Below, piece after piece: positions 7,631-22,200 of a stretch of DNA of 64,000 nt. Within the stretch, counting starts at the first letter, position 1, and each line of letters starts with the position of its first letter. The notes under the pieces were generated by a model. The model worked only from the letters and a program-made list of their open reading frames with translations, made no database searches and was not told the DNA's origin. Made by a program: the position numbers and the translations under genes. Source of the stretch: Galaxea fascicularis (Eukaryota > Cnidaria > Anthozoa > Scleractinia > Euphylliidae); NCBI GenBank assembly GCA_948470475.1, contig OX419337.1, positions 5,889,574 through 5,953,573 on the forward strand, written 5' to 3'.

Positions 7631-8620
7631 GATTTTTATCACAACAAAGTTAAAATTTTGACCAAAACCCAAACGGGTTAACAAATGGTTTGGGGTCAAA
7701 ATTTGACTTTGGCTCAAACTTTGCCCATTTCAAAGAGGAGTCTAAAACTGATGTCTAAATGCTTCTAAAAACTCCCAAAAATTATTTCTTTTCTTATTTG
7801 AACTGTGTGCAAGATTTCAGCAAAATTGAAATTTGGTTTTGGCTTAAATTTTGAATTTAACTCAAACTTTGCCTAATTAAAAAAGGAGTCTAGAAATGAT
7901 GTTTAAATGCTTCTAAAGACTCCCAAAACATTATTTCTTTTCTTATTTGAACTGTGTGCAAGATTTCAGCAAAATTGAAATTTGGTTTTGGCTTGAGTTT
8001 TGAATTTAACTCAAACTTTGCCTAATTAAAAAAGGAGTCTAGAAATGATGTTTAAATGCTTCTAAAGACTCCCAAAACATTATTTCCATTCTTATTTGAG
8101 CTGTGTGCATGATTTCAGCAAAGTTGAAATTTTGACCAAAACCCAACGAGGTTAAACCATGGTTTTAGCTCAAATTTCAAAGTTGGCTCAAACTTTGCCT
8201 ATTTCAAAGAAGAGTCTAGAACTGACGTTTAAATGCTTCTAAAACCTCCAAAACATTATTTCTATTCTTATTTGAGCTGTGTGCAAGATTTCAGCAAAGT
8301 TGAAATTTTGACCAAAAGCCAAACCCATGGTTTTGGCTCAAATTTTGAATTGGGCTCAAACTTTGCCTATTCCAAAGAGGAGTCTAGAAATAATGTTTAA
8401 ATGGTTCTAAAAACTCCCAAAACATTATTTCTATTCTTATTTGAGCTGTGTGCAAGATTTCAGCAAAGTTGAAATTTTGACCAAAACCCAAAAGGGGGAC
8501 CACATGCTTTTGAGTCAAATTTCGAATTTGGCTTAAACTTTGCCTATTTCAAAAAGAAACCTAGAAATCATGTGTAAATGCTTCCAAGAACTCCCACAAC
8601 ATGATTTCTATTCTTATTTG
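7631..8620 (+). repeat. Decayed left edge of the satellite: diverged and shortened monomers
   Basis: Phase marks here are at 7801, 7950, 8099, 8275, 8444 and 8621, so the units are 149, 149, 176, 169 and 177 bp. The two 149-bp units lack about 28 bp that in core monomers includes the G6 run, and they are near-copies of each other, so the deletion was duplicated. Edge units carry ggagtctagaaatgatg and catggttttggctcaaat where core units have ggaacctagaaatcatg and acatgcttttgagtcaaat. Divergence falls from left to right, the pattern expected where unequal exchange homogenises the centre but not the border. Confidence 0.9.
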
Positions 8621-11452
8621 AGCTGTGTGCAAGATTTTAGCAAAGTTGAAATTTTGACCAAAACCCAAAGGGGGGACCACATGCTTTTGAGTCAAATTTT
8701 GAATTTGGCTTAAACTTTGCCTATTTCAAAAAGGAACCTACAAATCATGTGTAAATGCTTCCAAAAACTCCCACAACATGATTTCTATTCTTATTTGAGC
8801 TGTGTGCAAGATTGTAGCTAAGTTGAAATTTTGACCAAAACCCAAAGGGGGGACCACATGCTTTTGAGTCCAATTTTGAATTTGGCTTAAACTTTGCCTA
8901 TTTCAAAAAGGAACCTAGAAATCATGTGTAAATGCTTCCAAGAACTCCCACAACATGATTTCTATTCTTATTTGAGCTGTGTGCAAGATTTTAGCAAAGT
9001 TGAAATTTTGACCAAAACCCAAAGGGGGGACCACATGCTTTTGAGTCAAATTTTGAATTTGGCTTAAACTTTGCCTATTTCAAAAAGGAACCTAGAAATC
9101 ATGTCTAAATGTATCCAAGAACTCCCACAACATGATTTCTATTCTTATTTGAGCTGTGTGCAAGATTTTAGCAAAGTTGAAATTTTGACCAAAACCCAAA
9201 GGGGGGACCACATGCTTTTGAGTCAAATTTTGAATTTGGCTTAAACTTTGCCTATTTCAAAAAGGAACCTATAAATCATGTGTAAATGTATCCAAGAACT
9301 CCCACAACATGATTTCTTTTCTTATTTGAGCAGTGTGCAAAATTTCAGCAAAGTTGAAATTTTGACCAAAACCCAAAGGGGGGACCACATGCTTTTGAGT
9401 CAAATTTTGAATTTGGCTTAAACTTTGCCTATTTTAAAATGGAACCTAGAAATCATGTGTAAATGCTTCCAAGAACTCCCACAACATGATTTCTATTCTT
9501 ATTTGAGCTGTGTGCAAGATTTTAGCAAAGTTGAAATTTTGACCAAAACCCAAAGGGGGGACCACATGCTTTTGAGTCAAATTTTGAATTTGGCTTAAAC
9601 TTTGCCTAATTCAAAAAGGAACCCTAGAAATCATGTGTAAATGCTTCCAAAAACTCCCACAACATGATTTCTATTCTTATTTGAGCTGTGTGCAAGATTT
9701 TAGCAAAGTTGAAATTTTGACCAAAACCCAAAGGGGGGACCACATGCTTTTGAGTCAAATTTTGAATTTGGCTTAAACTTTGTCTATTTTAAAATGGAAC
9801 CTAGAAATCATGTGTAAATGCTTCCAAAAACTCCCACAACATGATTTCTATTCTTATTTGAGCTGTGTGCAAGATTTTAGCAAAGTTGAAATTTTGACCA
9901 AAAGCCAAAGGGGGGACCACATGCTTTTGAGTCAAATTTTGAATTTGGCTTAAACTTTGCCTATTTCAAAAAGGAACCTAGAAATCATGTGTAAATGCTT
10001 CCAAGAACTCCCACAACATGATTTCTATTCTTATTTGAGCTGTGTGCAAGATTGTAGCAAAGTTGAAATTTTGACCAAAACCCAAAGGGGGGACCACATG
10101 CTTTTGAGTCAAATTTTGAATTTGGCTTAAACTTTGCCTATTTCAAAAAGGAACCTACAAATCATGTGTAAATGCTTCCAAGAACTCCCACAACATGATT
10201 TCTATTCTTATTTGAGCTGTATGCAAGATTGTAGCAAAGTTGAAATTTTGACCAAAACCCAAAGGGGGGACCACATGCTTTTGAGTCAAATTTTGAATTT
10301 GGCTTAAACTTTGCCTATTTCAAAAAGGAACCTACAAATCATGTGTAAATGCTTCCAAGAACTCCCACAACATGATTTCTATTCTTATTTGAGCTGTGTG
10401 CAAGATTTTAGCAAAGTTGAAATTTTGACCAAAACCCAAAGGGGGGACCACATGCTTTTGAGTCAAATTTTGAATTTGGCTTAAACTTTGCCTATTTTAA
10501 AATGGAACCTAGAAATCATGTTTAAATGCTTCCAAAAACTCCCACAACATGATTTCTATTCTTATTTGAGCTGTGTGCAAGATTTTAGCAAAGTTGAAAT
10601 TTTGACCAAAACCCAAAGGGGGGACCACATGCTTTTGAGTCAAATTTTGAATTTGGCTTAAACTTTGCCTATTTTAAAATGGAACCTAGAAATCATGTTT
10701 AAATGCTTCCAAAAACTCCCACAACATGATTTCTATTCTTATTTGAGCTGTGTGCAAGATTTTAGCAAAGTTGAAATTTTGACCAAAACCCAAAGGGGGG
10801 ACCACATGCTTTTGAGTCAAATTTTGAATTTGGCTTAAACTTTGCCTATTTCAAAAAGGAACCTAGAAATCATGTGTAAATGCTTCCAAGAACTCCCACA
10901 ACATGATTTCTATTCTTATTTGAGCTGTGTGCAAGATTGTAGCAAAGTTGAAATTTTGACCAAAACCCAAAGGGGGGACCACATGCTTTTGAGTCAAATT
11001 TTGAATTTGGCTTAAACTTTGCCTATTTCAAAAAGGAACCTAGAAATCATGTGTAAATGCTTCCAAGAACTCCCACAACATGATTTCTATTCTTATTTGA
11101 GCTGTGTGCAAGATTTTAGCAAAGTTGAAATTTTGACCAAAACCCAAAGGGGGGACCACATGCTTTTGAGTCAAATTTTGAATTTGGCTTAAACTTTGCC
11201 TATTTCAAAAAGGAACCTAGAAATCATGTGTAAATGTATCCAAGAACTCCCACAACATGATTTCTATTCTTATTTGAGCTGTGTGCAAGATTTTAGCAAA
11301 GTTGAAATTTTGACCAAAACCCAAAGGGGGGACCACATGCTTTTGAGTCAAATTTTGAATTTGGCTTAAACTTTGCCTATTTCAAAAAGGAACCTAGAAA
11401 TCATGTGTAAATGCTTCCAAGAACTCCCACAACATGATTTCTATTCTTATTT

Positions 11453-14400
11453 GAGCAGTGTGCAAAATTTCAGCAAAGTTGAAATTTTGACCAAAACCCA
11501 AAGGGGGGACCACATGCTTTTGAGTCAAATTTTGAATTTGGCTTAAACTTTGCCTATTTCAAAAAGGAACCTAGAAATCATGTGTAAATGTATCCAAGAA
11601 CTCCCACAACATGATTTCTATTCTTATTTGAGCTGTGCGCAAGATTTTAGCAAAGTTGAAATTTTGACCAAAACCCAAAGGGGGGACCACATGCTTTTGA
11701 GTCAAATTTTGAATTTGGCTTAAACTTTGCCTATTTCAAAAAGGAACCCTAGAAATCATGTGTAAATGCTTCCAAAAACTCCCACAACATGATTTCTATT
11801 CTTATTTGAGCTGTGTGCAAGATTTTAGCAAAGTTGAAATTTTGACCAAAACCCAAAGGGGGGACCACATGCTTTTGAGTCAAATTTTGAATTTGGCTTA
11901 AACTTTGCCTATTTCAAAAAAGAACCTAGAAATCATGTCTAAATGCTTCCAAGAACTCCCACAACATGATTTCTATTCTTATTTGAGCTGTATGCAAGAT
12001 TGTAGCAAAGTTGAAATTTTGACCAAAACCCAAAGGGGGGACCACATGCTTTTGAGTCAAATTTTGAATTTGGCTTAAACTTTGCCTATTTCAAAAAGGA
12101 ACCTACAAATCATGTGTAAATGCTTCCAAGAACTCCCACAACATGATTTCTATTCTTATTTGAGCTGTGTGCAAGATTTTAGCAAAGTTGAAATTTTGAC
12201 CAAAACCCAAAGGGGGGACCACATGCTTTTGAGTCAAATTTTGAATTTGGCTTAAACTTTGCCTATTTTAAAATGGAACCTAGAAATCATGTTTAAATGC
12301 TTCCAAAAACTCCCACAACATGATTTCTATTCTTATTTGAGCTGTGTGCAAGATTGTAGCAAAGTTGAAATTTTGACCAAAACCCAAAGGGGGGACCACA
12401 TGCTTTTGAGTCAAATTTTGAATTTGGCTTAAACTTTGCCTATTTCAAAAAGGAACCTAGAAATCATGTGTAAATGCTTCCAAGAACTCCCACAACATGA
12501 TTTCTATTCTTATTTGAGCTGTGTGCAAGATTGTAGCAAAGTTGAAATTTTGACCAAAACCCAAAGGGGGGACCACATGCTTTTGAGTCAAATTTTGAAT
12601 TTGGCTTAAACTTTGCCTATTTCAAAAAGGAACCTAGAAATCATGTGTAAATGCTTCCAAGAACTCCCACAACATGATTTCTATTCTTATTTGAGCTGTG
12701 TGCAAGATTTTAGCAAAGTTGAAATTTTGACCAAAACCCAAAGGGGGGACCACATGCTTTTGAGTCAAATTTTGAATTTGGCTTAAACTTTGCCTATTTC
12801 AAAAAGGAACCTAGAAATCATGTGTAAATGTATCCAAGAACTCCCACAACATGATTTCTATTCTTATTTGAGCTGTGTGCAAGATTTTAGCAAAGTTGAA
12901 ATTTTGACCAAAACCCAAAGGGGGGACCACATGCTTTTGAGTCAAATTTTGAATTTGGCTTAAACTTTGCCTATTTCAAAAAGGAACCCTAGAAATCATG
13001 TGTAAATGCTTCCAAAAACTCCCACAACATGATTTCTATTCTTATTTGAGCTGTGTGCAAGATTTTAGCAAAGTTGAAATTTTGACCAAAACCCAAAGGG
13101 GGGACCACATGCTTTTGAGTCAAATTTTGAATTTGGCTTAAACTTTGCCTATTTCAAAAAAGAACCTAGAAATCATGTCTAAATGCTTCCAAGAACTCCC
13201 ACAACATGATTTCTATTCTTATTTGAGCTGTATGCAAGATTGTAGCAAAGTTGAAATTTTGACCAAAACCCAAAGGGGGGACCACATGCTTTTGAGTCAA
13301 ATTTTGAATTTGGCTTAAACTTTGCCTATTTCAAAAAGGAACCTACAAATCATGTGTAAATGCTTCCAAGAACTCCCACAACATGATTTCTATTCTTATT
13401 TGAGCTGTGTGCAAGATTTTAGCAAAGTTGAAATTTTGACCAAAACCCAAAGGGGGGACCACATGCTTTTGAGTCAAATTTTGAATTTGGCTTAAACTTT
13501 GCCTATTTTAAAATGGAACCTAGAAATCATGTTTAAATGCTTCCAAAAACTCCCACAACATGATTTCTATTCTTATTTGAGCTGTGTGCAAGATTGTAGC
13601 AAAGTTGAAATTTTGACCAAAACCCAAAGGGGGGACCACATGCTTTTGAGTCAAATTTTGAATTTGGCTTAAACTTTGCCTATTTCAAAAAGGAACCTAG
13701 AAATCATGTGTAAATGCTTCCAAGAACTCCCACAACATGATTTCTATTCTTATTTGAGCTGTGTGCAAGATTGTAGCAAAGTTGAAATTTTGACCAAAAC
13801 CCAAAGGGGGGACCACATGCTTTTGAGTCAAATTTTGAATTTGGCTTAAACTTTGCCTATTTCAAAAAGGAACCTAGAAATCATGTGTAAATGCTTCCAA
13901 GAACTCCCACAACATGATTTCTATTCTTATTTGAGCTGTGTGCAAGATTTTAGCAAAGTTGAAATTTTGACCAAAACCCAAAGGGGGGACCACATGCTTT
14001 TGAGTCAAATTTTGAATTTGGCTTAAACTTTGCCTATTTCAAAAAGGAACCTAGAAATCATGTGTAAATGTATCCAAGAACTCCCACAACATGATTTCTA
14101 TTCTTATTTCAGCTGTGTGCAAGATTTTAGCAAAGTTGAAATTTTGACCAAAACCCAAAGGGGGGACCACATGCTTTTGAGTCAAATTTTGAATTTGGCT
14201 TAAACTTTGCCTATTTCAAAAAGGAACCTAGAAATCATGTGTAAATGCTTCCAAGAACTCCCACAACATGATTTCTATTCTTATTTGAGCAGTGTGCAAA
14301 ATTTCAGCAAAGTTGAAATTTTGACCAAAACCCAAAGGGGGGACCACATCCTTTTGAGTCAAATTTTGAATTTGGCTTAAACTTTGCCTATTTCAAAAAG

Positions 14401-14860
14401 GAACCTAGAAATCATGTGTAAATGTATCCAAGAACTCCCACAACATGATTTCTATTCTTATTTGAGCTGTGTGCAAGATTTTAGCAAAGTTGAAATTTTG
14501 ACCAAAACCCAAAGGGGGGACCACATGCTTTTGAGTCAAATTTTGAATTTGGCTTAAACTTTGCCTATTTCAAAAAGGAACCCTAGAAATCATGTGTAAA
14601 TGCTTCCAAAAACTCCCACAACATGATTTCTATTCTTATTTGAGCTGTGTGCAAGATTTTAGCAAAGTTGAAATTTTGACCAAAACCCAAAGGGGGGACC
14701 ACATGCTTTTGAGTCAAATTTTGAATTTGGCTTAAACTTTGCCTATTTCAAAAAGGAACCTAGAAATCATGTCTAAATGCTTCCAAGAACTCCCACAACA
14801 TGATTTCTATTCTTATTTGAGCTGTATGCAAGATTGTAGCAAAGTTGAAATTTTGACCAA
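11453..14860 (+). repeat. Nested 7-mer (1240 bp) and 16-monomer (2834 bp) duplications
   Basis: Rare variants recur at fixed offsets. An aaaaaagaacc copy lies at 11921 and 13161, a gtttaaatgc copy at 12291 and 13531, and an aaggaaccct copy at 11741 and 12981, all 1240 bp (7 x 177 + 1) apart. The gagcag-type copy at 11453 and the CCCTAG copy at 11741 return together at 14287 and 14575 (offset 2834). A seven-monomer block was therefore duplicated in tandem, inside or beside a larger repeat of 16 monomers. Confidence 0.8.
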
Positions 14861-14879
14861 AACCCAAAGGGGGGACCAC

Positions 14880-15540
14880 ATGGTTTTGAGTCAAATTTTG
14901 AATTTGGCTTAAACTTTGCCTATTTCAAAAAGGAACCTAGAAATCATGAGTAAATGCTTCCAAGAACTCCCACAACATGATTTCTATTCTTATTTGAGCT
15001 GTGTGCAAGATTTTAGCAAAGTTGAAATTTTGACCAAAACCCATAGGGGGGACCACATACTTTTGAGTCAAATTTTGAATTTGGCTTAAACTTTGCCTAT
15101 TTCAAAAAGGAACCTAAAAATCATGTGTAAATGCTTCCAAGAACTCCCACAACATGATTTCTATTCTTATTTGAGCTGTATGCAAGATTGTAGCAAAGTT
15201 GAAATTTTGACCAAAACCCAAAGGGGGGACCACATGGTTTTGAGTCAAATTTTGAATTTGGCTTAAACTTTGCCTATTTCAAAAAGGAACCTAGAAATCA
15301 TGAGTAAATGCTTCCAAGAACTCCCACAACATGATTTCTATTCTTATTTGAGCTGTGTGCAAGATTTTAGCAAAGTTGAAATTTTGACCAAAACCCATAG
15401 GGGGGACCACATACTTTTGAGTCAAATTTTGAATTTGGCTTAAACTTTGCCTATTTCAAAAAGGAACCTAAAAATCATGTGTAAATGCTTCCAAGAACTC
15501 CCACAACATGATTTCTATTCTTATTTGAGCTGTGTGCAAG
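14880..15540 (+). repeat. Dimer duplication, 354 bp
   Basis: An atgagtaaatgc variant at 14947 and 15301, an aacctaaaaatc variant at 15111 and 15465, and the accompanying acccataggggg/cacatactttt changes are all 354 bp (2 x 177) apart. Two monomers were duplicated as a pair. Confidence 0.85.
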
Positions 15541-16299
15541 ATTTTAGCAAAGTTGAAATTTTGACCAAAACCCAAAGGGGGGACCACATGCTTTTGAGTC
15601 CAATTTTGAATTTGGCTTAAACTTTGCCCCTTTCAAAAAGGAACCTAGAAATCATGTGTAAATGTATCCAAGAACTCCCACAACATGATTTCTATTCTTA
15701 TTTGAGCTGTATGCAAGATTGTAGCAAAGTTGAAATTTTGACCAAAACCCAAAGGGGGGACCACATGGTTTTGAGTCAAATTTTGAATTTGGCTTAAACT
15801 TTGCCTATTTCAAAAAGGAACCTAGAAATCATGTGTAAATGCTTCCAAGAACTCCCACAACATGATTTCTATTCTTATTTGAGCAGTGTGCAAAATGTCA
15901 CCAAAGTTGAAATTTTGACCAAAACCCAAAGGGGGGACCACATGCTTTTGAGTCAAATTTTGAATTTGGCTTAAACTTTGCCTATTTAAAAAAGGAACCT
16001 ATAAATCATGTGTAAATGTATCCAAGAACTCCCACAACATGATTTCTTTTCTTATTTGAGCAGTGTGCAAAATTTCAGCAAAGTTGAAATTTTGACCAAA
16101 ACCCAAAGGGGGGACCACATGCTTTTGAGTCAAATTTTGAATTTGGCTTAAACTTTGCCTATTTTAAAATGGAACCTAGAAATCATGTTTAAATGCTTCC
16201 AAAAACTCCCACAACATGATTTCTATTCTTATTTGAGCTGTGTGCAAGATTTTAGCAAAGTTGAAATTTTGACCAAAACCCAAAGGGGGGACCACATGC

Positions 16300-19200
16300 T
16301 TTTGAGTCAAATTTTGAATTTGGCTTAAACTTTGCCTATTTCAAAAAGGAACCTACAAATCATGTGTAAATGCTTCCAAGAACTCCCACAACATGATTTC
16401 TATTCTTATTTGAGCTGTGTGCAAGATTGTAGCAAAGTTGAAATTTTGACCAAAACCCAAAGGGGGGACCACATGCTTTTGAGTCAAATTTTGAATTTGG
16501 CTTAAACTTTGCCTATTTCAAAAAGGAACCTAGAAATCATGTGTAAATGCTTCCAAGAACTCCCACAACATGATTTCTATTCTTATTTGAGCAGTGTGAA
16601 AAATTTCAGCAAAGTTGAAATTTTGACCAAAACCCAAAGGGGGGACCACATGCTTTTGAGTCAAATTTTGAATTTGGCTTAAACTTTGCCTATTTCAAAA
16701 AGGAACCTACAAATCATGTGTAAATGCTTCCAAGAACTCCCACAACATGATTTCTATTCTTATTTGAGCTGTGTGCAAGATTGTAGCAAAGTTGAAATTT
16801 TGACCAAAACCCAAAGGGGGGACCACATGGTTTTGAGTCAAATTTTGAATTTGGCTTAAACTTTGCCTATTTCAAAAAGGAACCTAGAAATCATGTGTAA
16901 ATGCTTCCAAGAACTCCCACAACATGATTTCTATTCTTATTTGAGCTGTGTGCAAGATTTTAGCAAAGTTGAAATTTTGACCAAAACCCAAAGGGGGGAC
17001 CACATGCTTTTGAGTCAAATTTTGAATTTGGCTTAAACTTTGCCTATTTTAAAATGGAACCTAGAAATCATGTTTAAATGCTTCCAAAAACTCCCACAAC
17101 ATGATTTCTATTCTTATTTGAGCTGTGTGCAAGATTTTAGCAAAGTTGAAATTTTGACCAAAACCCAAAGGGGGGACCACATGCTTTTGAGTCAAATTTT
17201 GAATTTGGCTTAAACTTTGCCTATTTCAAAAAGGAACCTAGAAATCATGTGTAAATGCTTCCAAGAACTCCCACAACATGATTTCTATTCTTATTTGAGC
17301 TGTGTGCAAGATTGTAGCAAAGTTGAAATTTTGACCAAAACCCAAAGGGGGGACCACATGCTTTTGAGTCAAATTTTGAATTTGGCTTAAACTTTGCCTA
17401 TTTAAAAAAGGAACCTAGAAATCATGTGTAAATGCTTCCAAGAACTCCCACAACATGATTTCTATTCTTATTTGAGCTGTATGCAAGATTGTAGCAAAGT
17501 TGAAATTTTGACCAAAACCCAAAGAGGGGACCACATGGTTTTGAGTCAAATTTTGAATTTGGCTTAAACTTTGCCTATTTCAAAAAGGAACCTACAAATC
17601 ATGTGTAAATGCTTCCAAGAACTCCCACAACATGATTTCTATTCTTATTTGAGCTGTGTGCAAGATTTTAGCAAAGTTGAAATTTTGACCAAAACCCAAA
17701 GGGGGGACCACATGCTTTTGAGTCAAATTTTGAATTTGGCTTAAACTTTGCCTATTTTAAAATGGAACCTAGAAATCATGTTTAAATGCTTCCAAAAACT
17801 CCCACAACATGATTTCTATTCTTATTTGAGCTGTGTGCAAGATTTTAGCAAAGTTGAAATTTTGACCAAAACCCAAAGGGGGGACCACATGCTTTTGAGT
17901 CAAATTTTGAATTTGGCTTAAACTTTGCCTATTTCAAAAAGGAACCTAGAAATCATGTGTAAATGCTTCCAAGAACTCCCACAACATGATTTCTATTCTT
18001 ATTTGAGCTGTGTGCAAGATTGTAGCAAAGTTGAAATTTTGACCAAAACCCAAAGGGGGGACCACATGCTTTTGAGTCCAATTTTGAATTTGGCTTAAAC
18101 TTTGCCTATTTCAAAAAGGAACCTAGAAATCATGTCTAAATGCTTCCAAGAACTCCCACAACATGATTTCTATTCTTATTTGAGCTGTGTGCAAGATTTT
18201 AGCAAAGTTGAAATTTTGACCAAAACCCAAAGGGGGGACCACATGCTTTTGAGTCAAAGTTTGAATTTGGCTTAAACTTTGCCTATTTCAAAAAGGAACC
18301 CTAGAAATCATGTGTAAATGCTTCCAAAAACTCCCACAACATGATTTCTATTCTTATTTGAGCTGTGTGCAAGATTTTAGCAAAGTTGAAATTTTGACCA
18401 AAACCCAAAGGGGGGACCACATGCTTTTGAGTCCAATTTTGAATTTGGCTTAAACTTTGCCTATTTCAAAAAGAAACCTAGAAATCATGTCTAAATGCTT
18501 CCAAGAACTCCCACAACATGATTTCTATTCTTATTTGAGCTGTATGCAAGATTGTAGCAAAGTTGAAATTTTGACCAAAACCCAAAGGGGGGACCACATG
18601 GTTTTGAGTCAAATTTTGAATTTGGCTTAAACTTTGCCTATTTCAAAAAGGAACCTAGAAATCATGTGTAAATGCTTCCAAGAACTCCCACAACATGATT
18701 TCTATTCTTATTTGAGCTGTATGCAAGATTGTAGCAAAGTTGAAATTTTGACCAAAACCCAAAGGGGGGACCACATGGTTTTGAGTCAAATTTTGAATCT
18801 GGCTTAAACTTTGCCTATTTCAAAAAGGAACCTACAAATCATGTGTAAATGCTTCCAAGAACTCCCACAACATGATTTCTATTCTTATTTGAGCTGTGTG
18901 CAAGATTTTAGCAAAGTTGAAATTTTGACCAAAACCCAAAGGGGGGACCACATGCTTTTGAGTCAAATTTTGAATTTGGCTTAAACTTTGCCTATTTTAA
19001 AATGGAACCTAGAAATCATGTTTAAATGCTTCCAAAAACTCCCACAACATGATTTCTATTCTTATTTGAGCTGTGTGCAAGATTTTAGCAAAGTTGAAAT
19101 TTTGACCAAAACCCAAAGGGGGGACCACATGCTTTTGAGTCAAATTTTGAATTTGGCTTAAACTTTGCCTATTTCAAAAAGGAACCTAGAAATCATGTGT

Positions 19201-22200
19201 AAATGCTTCCAAGAACTCCCACAACATGATTTCTATTCTTATTTGAGCTGTGTGCAAGATTGTAGCAAAGTTGAAATTTTGACCAAAACCCAAAGGGGGG
19301 ACCACATGCTTTTGAGTCCAATTTTGAATTTGGCTTAAACTTTGCCTATTTCAAAAAGGAACCTAGAAATCATGTCTAAATGCTTCCAAGAACTCCCACA
19401 ACATGATTTCTATTCTTATTTGAGCTGTGTGCAAGATTTTAGCAAAGTTGAAATTTTGACCAAAACCCAAAGGGGGGACCACATGCTTTTGAGTCAAAGT
19501 TTGAATTTGGCTTAAACTTTGCCTATTTCAAAAAGGAACCTACAAATCATGTGTAAATGCTTCCAAAAACTCCCACAACATGATTTCTATTCTTATTTGA
19601 GCTGTGTGCAAGATTTTAGCAAAGTTGAAATTTTGAGCAAAACCCAAAGGGGGGACCACATGCTTTTGAGTCCAATTTTGAATTTGGCTTAAACTTTGCC
19701 TATTTCAAAAAGAAACCTAGAAATCATGTCTAAATGCTTCCAAGAACTCCCACAACATGATTTCTATTCTTATTTGAGCTGTATGCAAGATTGTAGCAAA
19801 GTTGAAATTTTGACCAAAACCCAAAGGGGGGACCACATGGTTTTGAGTCAAATTTTGAATTTGGCTTAAACTTTGCCTATTTCAAAAAGGAACCTAGAAA
19901 TCATGTCTAAATGCTTCCAAGAACTCCCACAACATGATTTCTATTCTTATTTGAGCTGTGTGCAAGATTGTAGCAAAGTTGAAATTTTGACCAAAACCCA
20001 AAGGGGGGACCACATGCTTTTGAGTCAAATTTTGAATTTGGCTTAAACTTTGCCTATTTCAAAAAGGAACCTACAAATCATGTGTAAATGCTTCCAAGAA
20101 CTCCCACAACATGATTTCTATTCTTATTTGAGCTGTGTGCAAGATTGTAGCAAAGTTGAAATTTTGACCAAAACCCAAAGGGGGGACCACATGCTTTTGA
20201 GTCAAATTTTGAATTTGGCTTAAACTTTGCCTATTTCAAAAAGGAACCTAGAAATCATGTGTAAATGCTTCCAAGAACTCCCACAACATGATTTCTATTC
20301 TTATTTGAGCAGTGTGAAAAATTTCAGCAAAGTTGAAATTTTGACCAAAACCCAAAGGGGGGACCACATGCTTTTGAGTCAAATTTTGAATTTGGCTTAA
20401 ACTTTGCCTATTTCAAAAAGGAACCTACAAATCATGTGTAAATGCTTCCAAGAACTCCCACAACATGATTTCTATTCTTATTTGAGCTGTGTGCAAGATT
20501 GTAGCAAAGTTGAAATTTTGACCAAAACCCAAAGGGGGGACCACATGGTTTTGAGTCAAATTTTGAATTTGGCTTAAACTTTGCCTATTTCAAAAAGGAA
20601 CCTAGAAATCATGTGTAAATGCTTCCAAGAACTCCCACAACATGATTTCTATTCTTATTTGAGCTGTGTGCAAGATTTTAGCAAAGTTGAAATTTTGACC
20701 AAAACCCAAAGGGGGGACCACATGCTTTTGAGTCAAATTTTGAATTTGGCTTAAACTTTGCCTATTTTAAAATGGAACCTAGAAATCATGTTTAAATGCT
20801 TCCAAAAACTCCCACAACATGATTTCTATTCTTATTTGAGCTGTGTGCAAGATTTTAGCAAAGTTGAAATTTTGACCAAAACCCAAAGGGGGGACCACAT
20901 GCTTTTGAGTCAAATTTTGAATTTGGCTTAAACTTTGCCTATTTCAAAAAGGAACCTAGAAATCATGTGTAAATGCTTCCAAGAACTCCCACAACATGAT
21001 TTCTATTCTTATTTGAGCTGTGTGCAAGATTGTAGCAAAGTTGAAATTTTGACCAAAACCCAAAGGGGGGACCACATGCTTTTGAGTCAAATTTTGAATT
21101 TGGCTTAAACTTTGCCTATTTCAAAAAGGAACCTAGAAATCATGTGTAAATGCTTCCAAGAACTCCCACAACATGATTTCTATTCTTATTTGAGCTGTAT
21201 GCAAGATTGTAGCAAAGTTGAAATTTTGACCAAAACCCAAAGAGGGGACCACATGGTTTTGAGTCAAATTTTGAATTTGGCTTAAACTTTGCCTATTTCA
21301 AAAAGGAACCTACAAATCATGTGTAAATGCTTCCAAGAACTCCCACAACATGATTTCTATTCTTATTTGAGCTGTGTGCAAGATTTTAGCAAAGTTGAAA
21401 TTTTGACCAAAACCCAAAGGGGGGACCACATGCTTTTGAGTCAAATTTTGAATTTGGCTTAAACTTTGCCTATTTTAAAATGGAACCTAGAAATCATGTT
21501 TAAATGCTTCCAAAAACTCCCACAACATGATTTCTATTCTTATTTGAGCTGTGTGCAAGATTTTAGCAAAGTTGAAATTTTGACCAAAACCCAAAGGGGG
21601 GACCACATGCTTTTGAGTCAAATTTTGAATTTGGCTTAAACTTTGCCTATTTCAAAAAGGAACCTAGAAATCATGTGTAAATGCTTCCAAGAACTCCCAC
21701 AACATGATTTCTATTCTTATTTGAGCTGTGTGCAAGATTGTAGCAAAGTTGAAATTTTGACCAAAACCCAAAGGGGGGACCACATGCTTTTGAGTCCAAT
21801 TTTGAATTTGGCTTAAACTTTGCCTATTTCAAAAAGGAACCTAGAAATCATGTCTAAATGCTTCCAAGAACTCCCACAACATGATTTCTATTCTTATTTG
21901 AGCTGTGTGCAAGATTTTAGCAAAGTTGAAATTTTGACCAAAACCCAAAGGGGGGACCACATGCTTTTGAGTCAAAGTTTGAATTTGGCTTAAACTTTGC
22001 CTATTTCAAAAAGGAACCCTAGAAATCATGTGTAAATGCTTCCAAAAACTCCCACAACATGATTTCTATTCTTATTTGAGCTGTGTGCAAGATTTTAGCA
22101 AAGTTGAAATTTTGACCAAAACCCAAAGGGGGGACCACATGCTTTTGAGTCCAATTTTGAATTTGGCTTAAACTTTGCCTATTTCAAAAAGAAACCTAGA

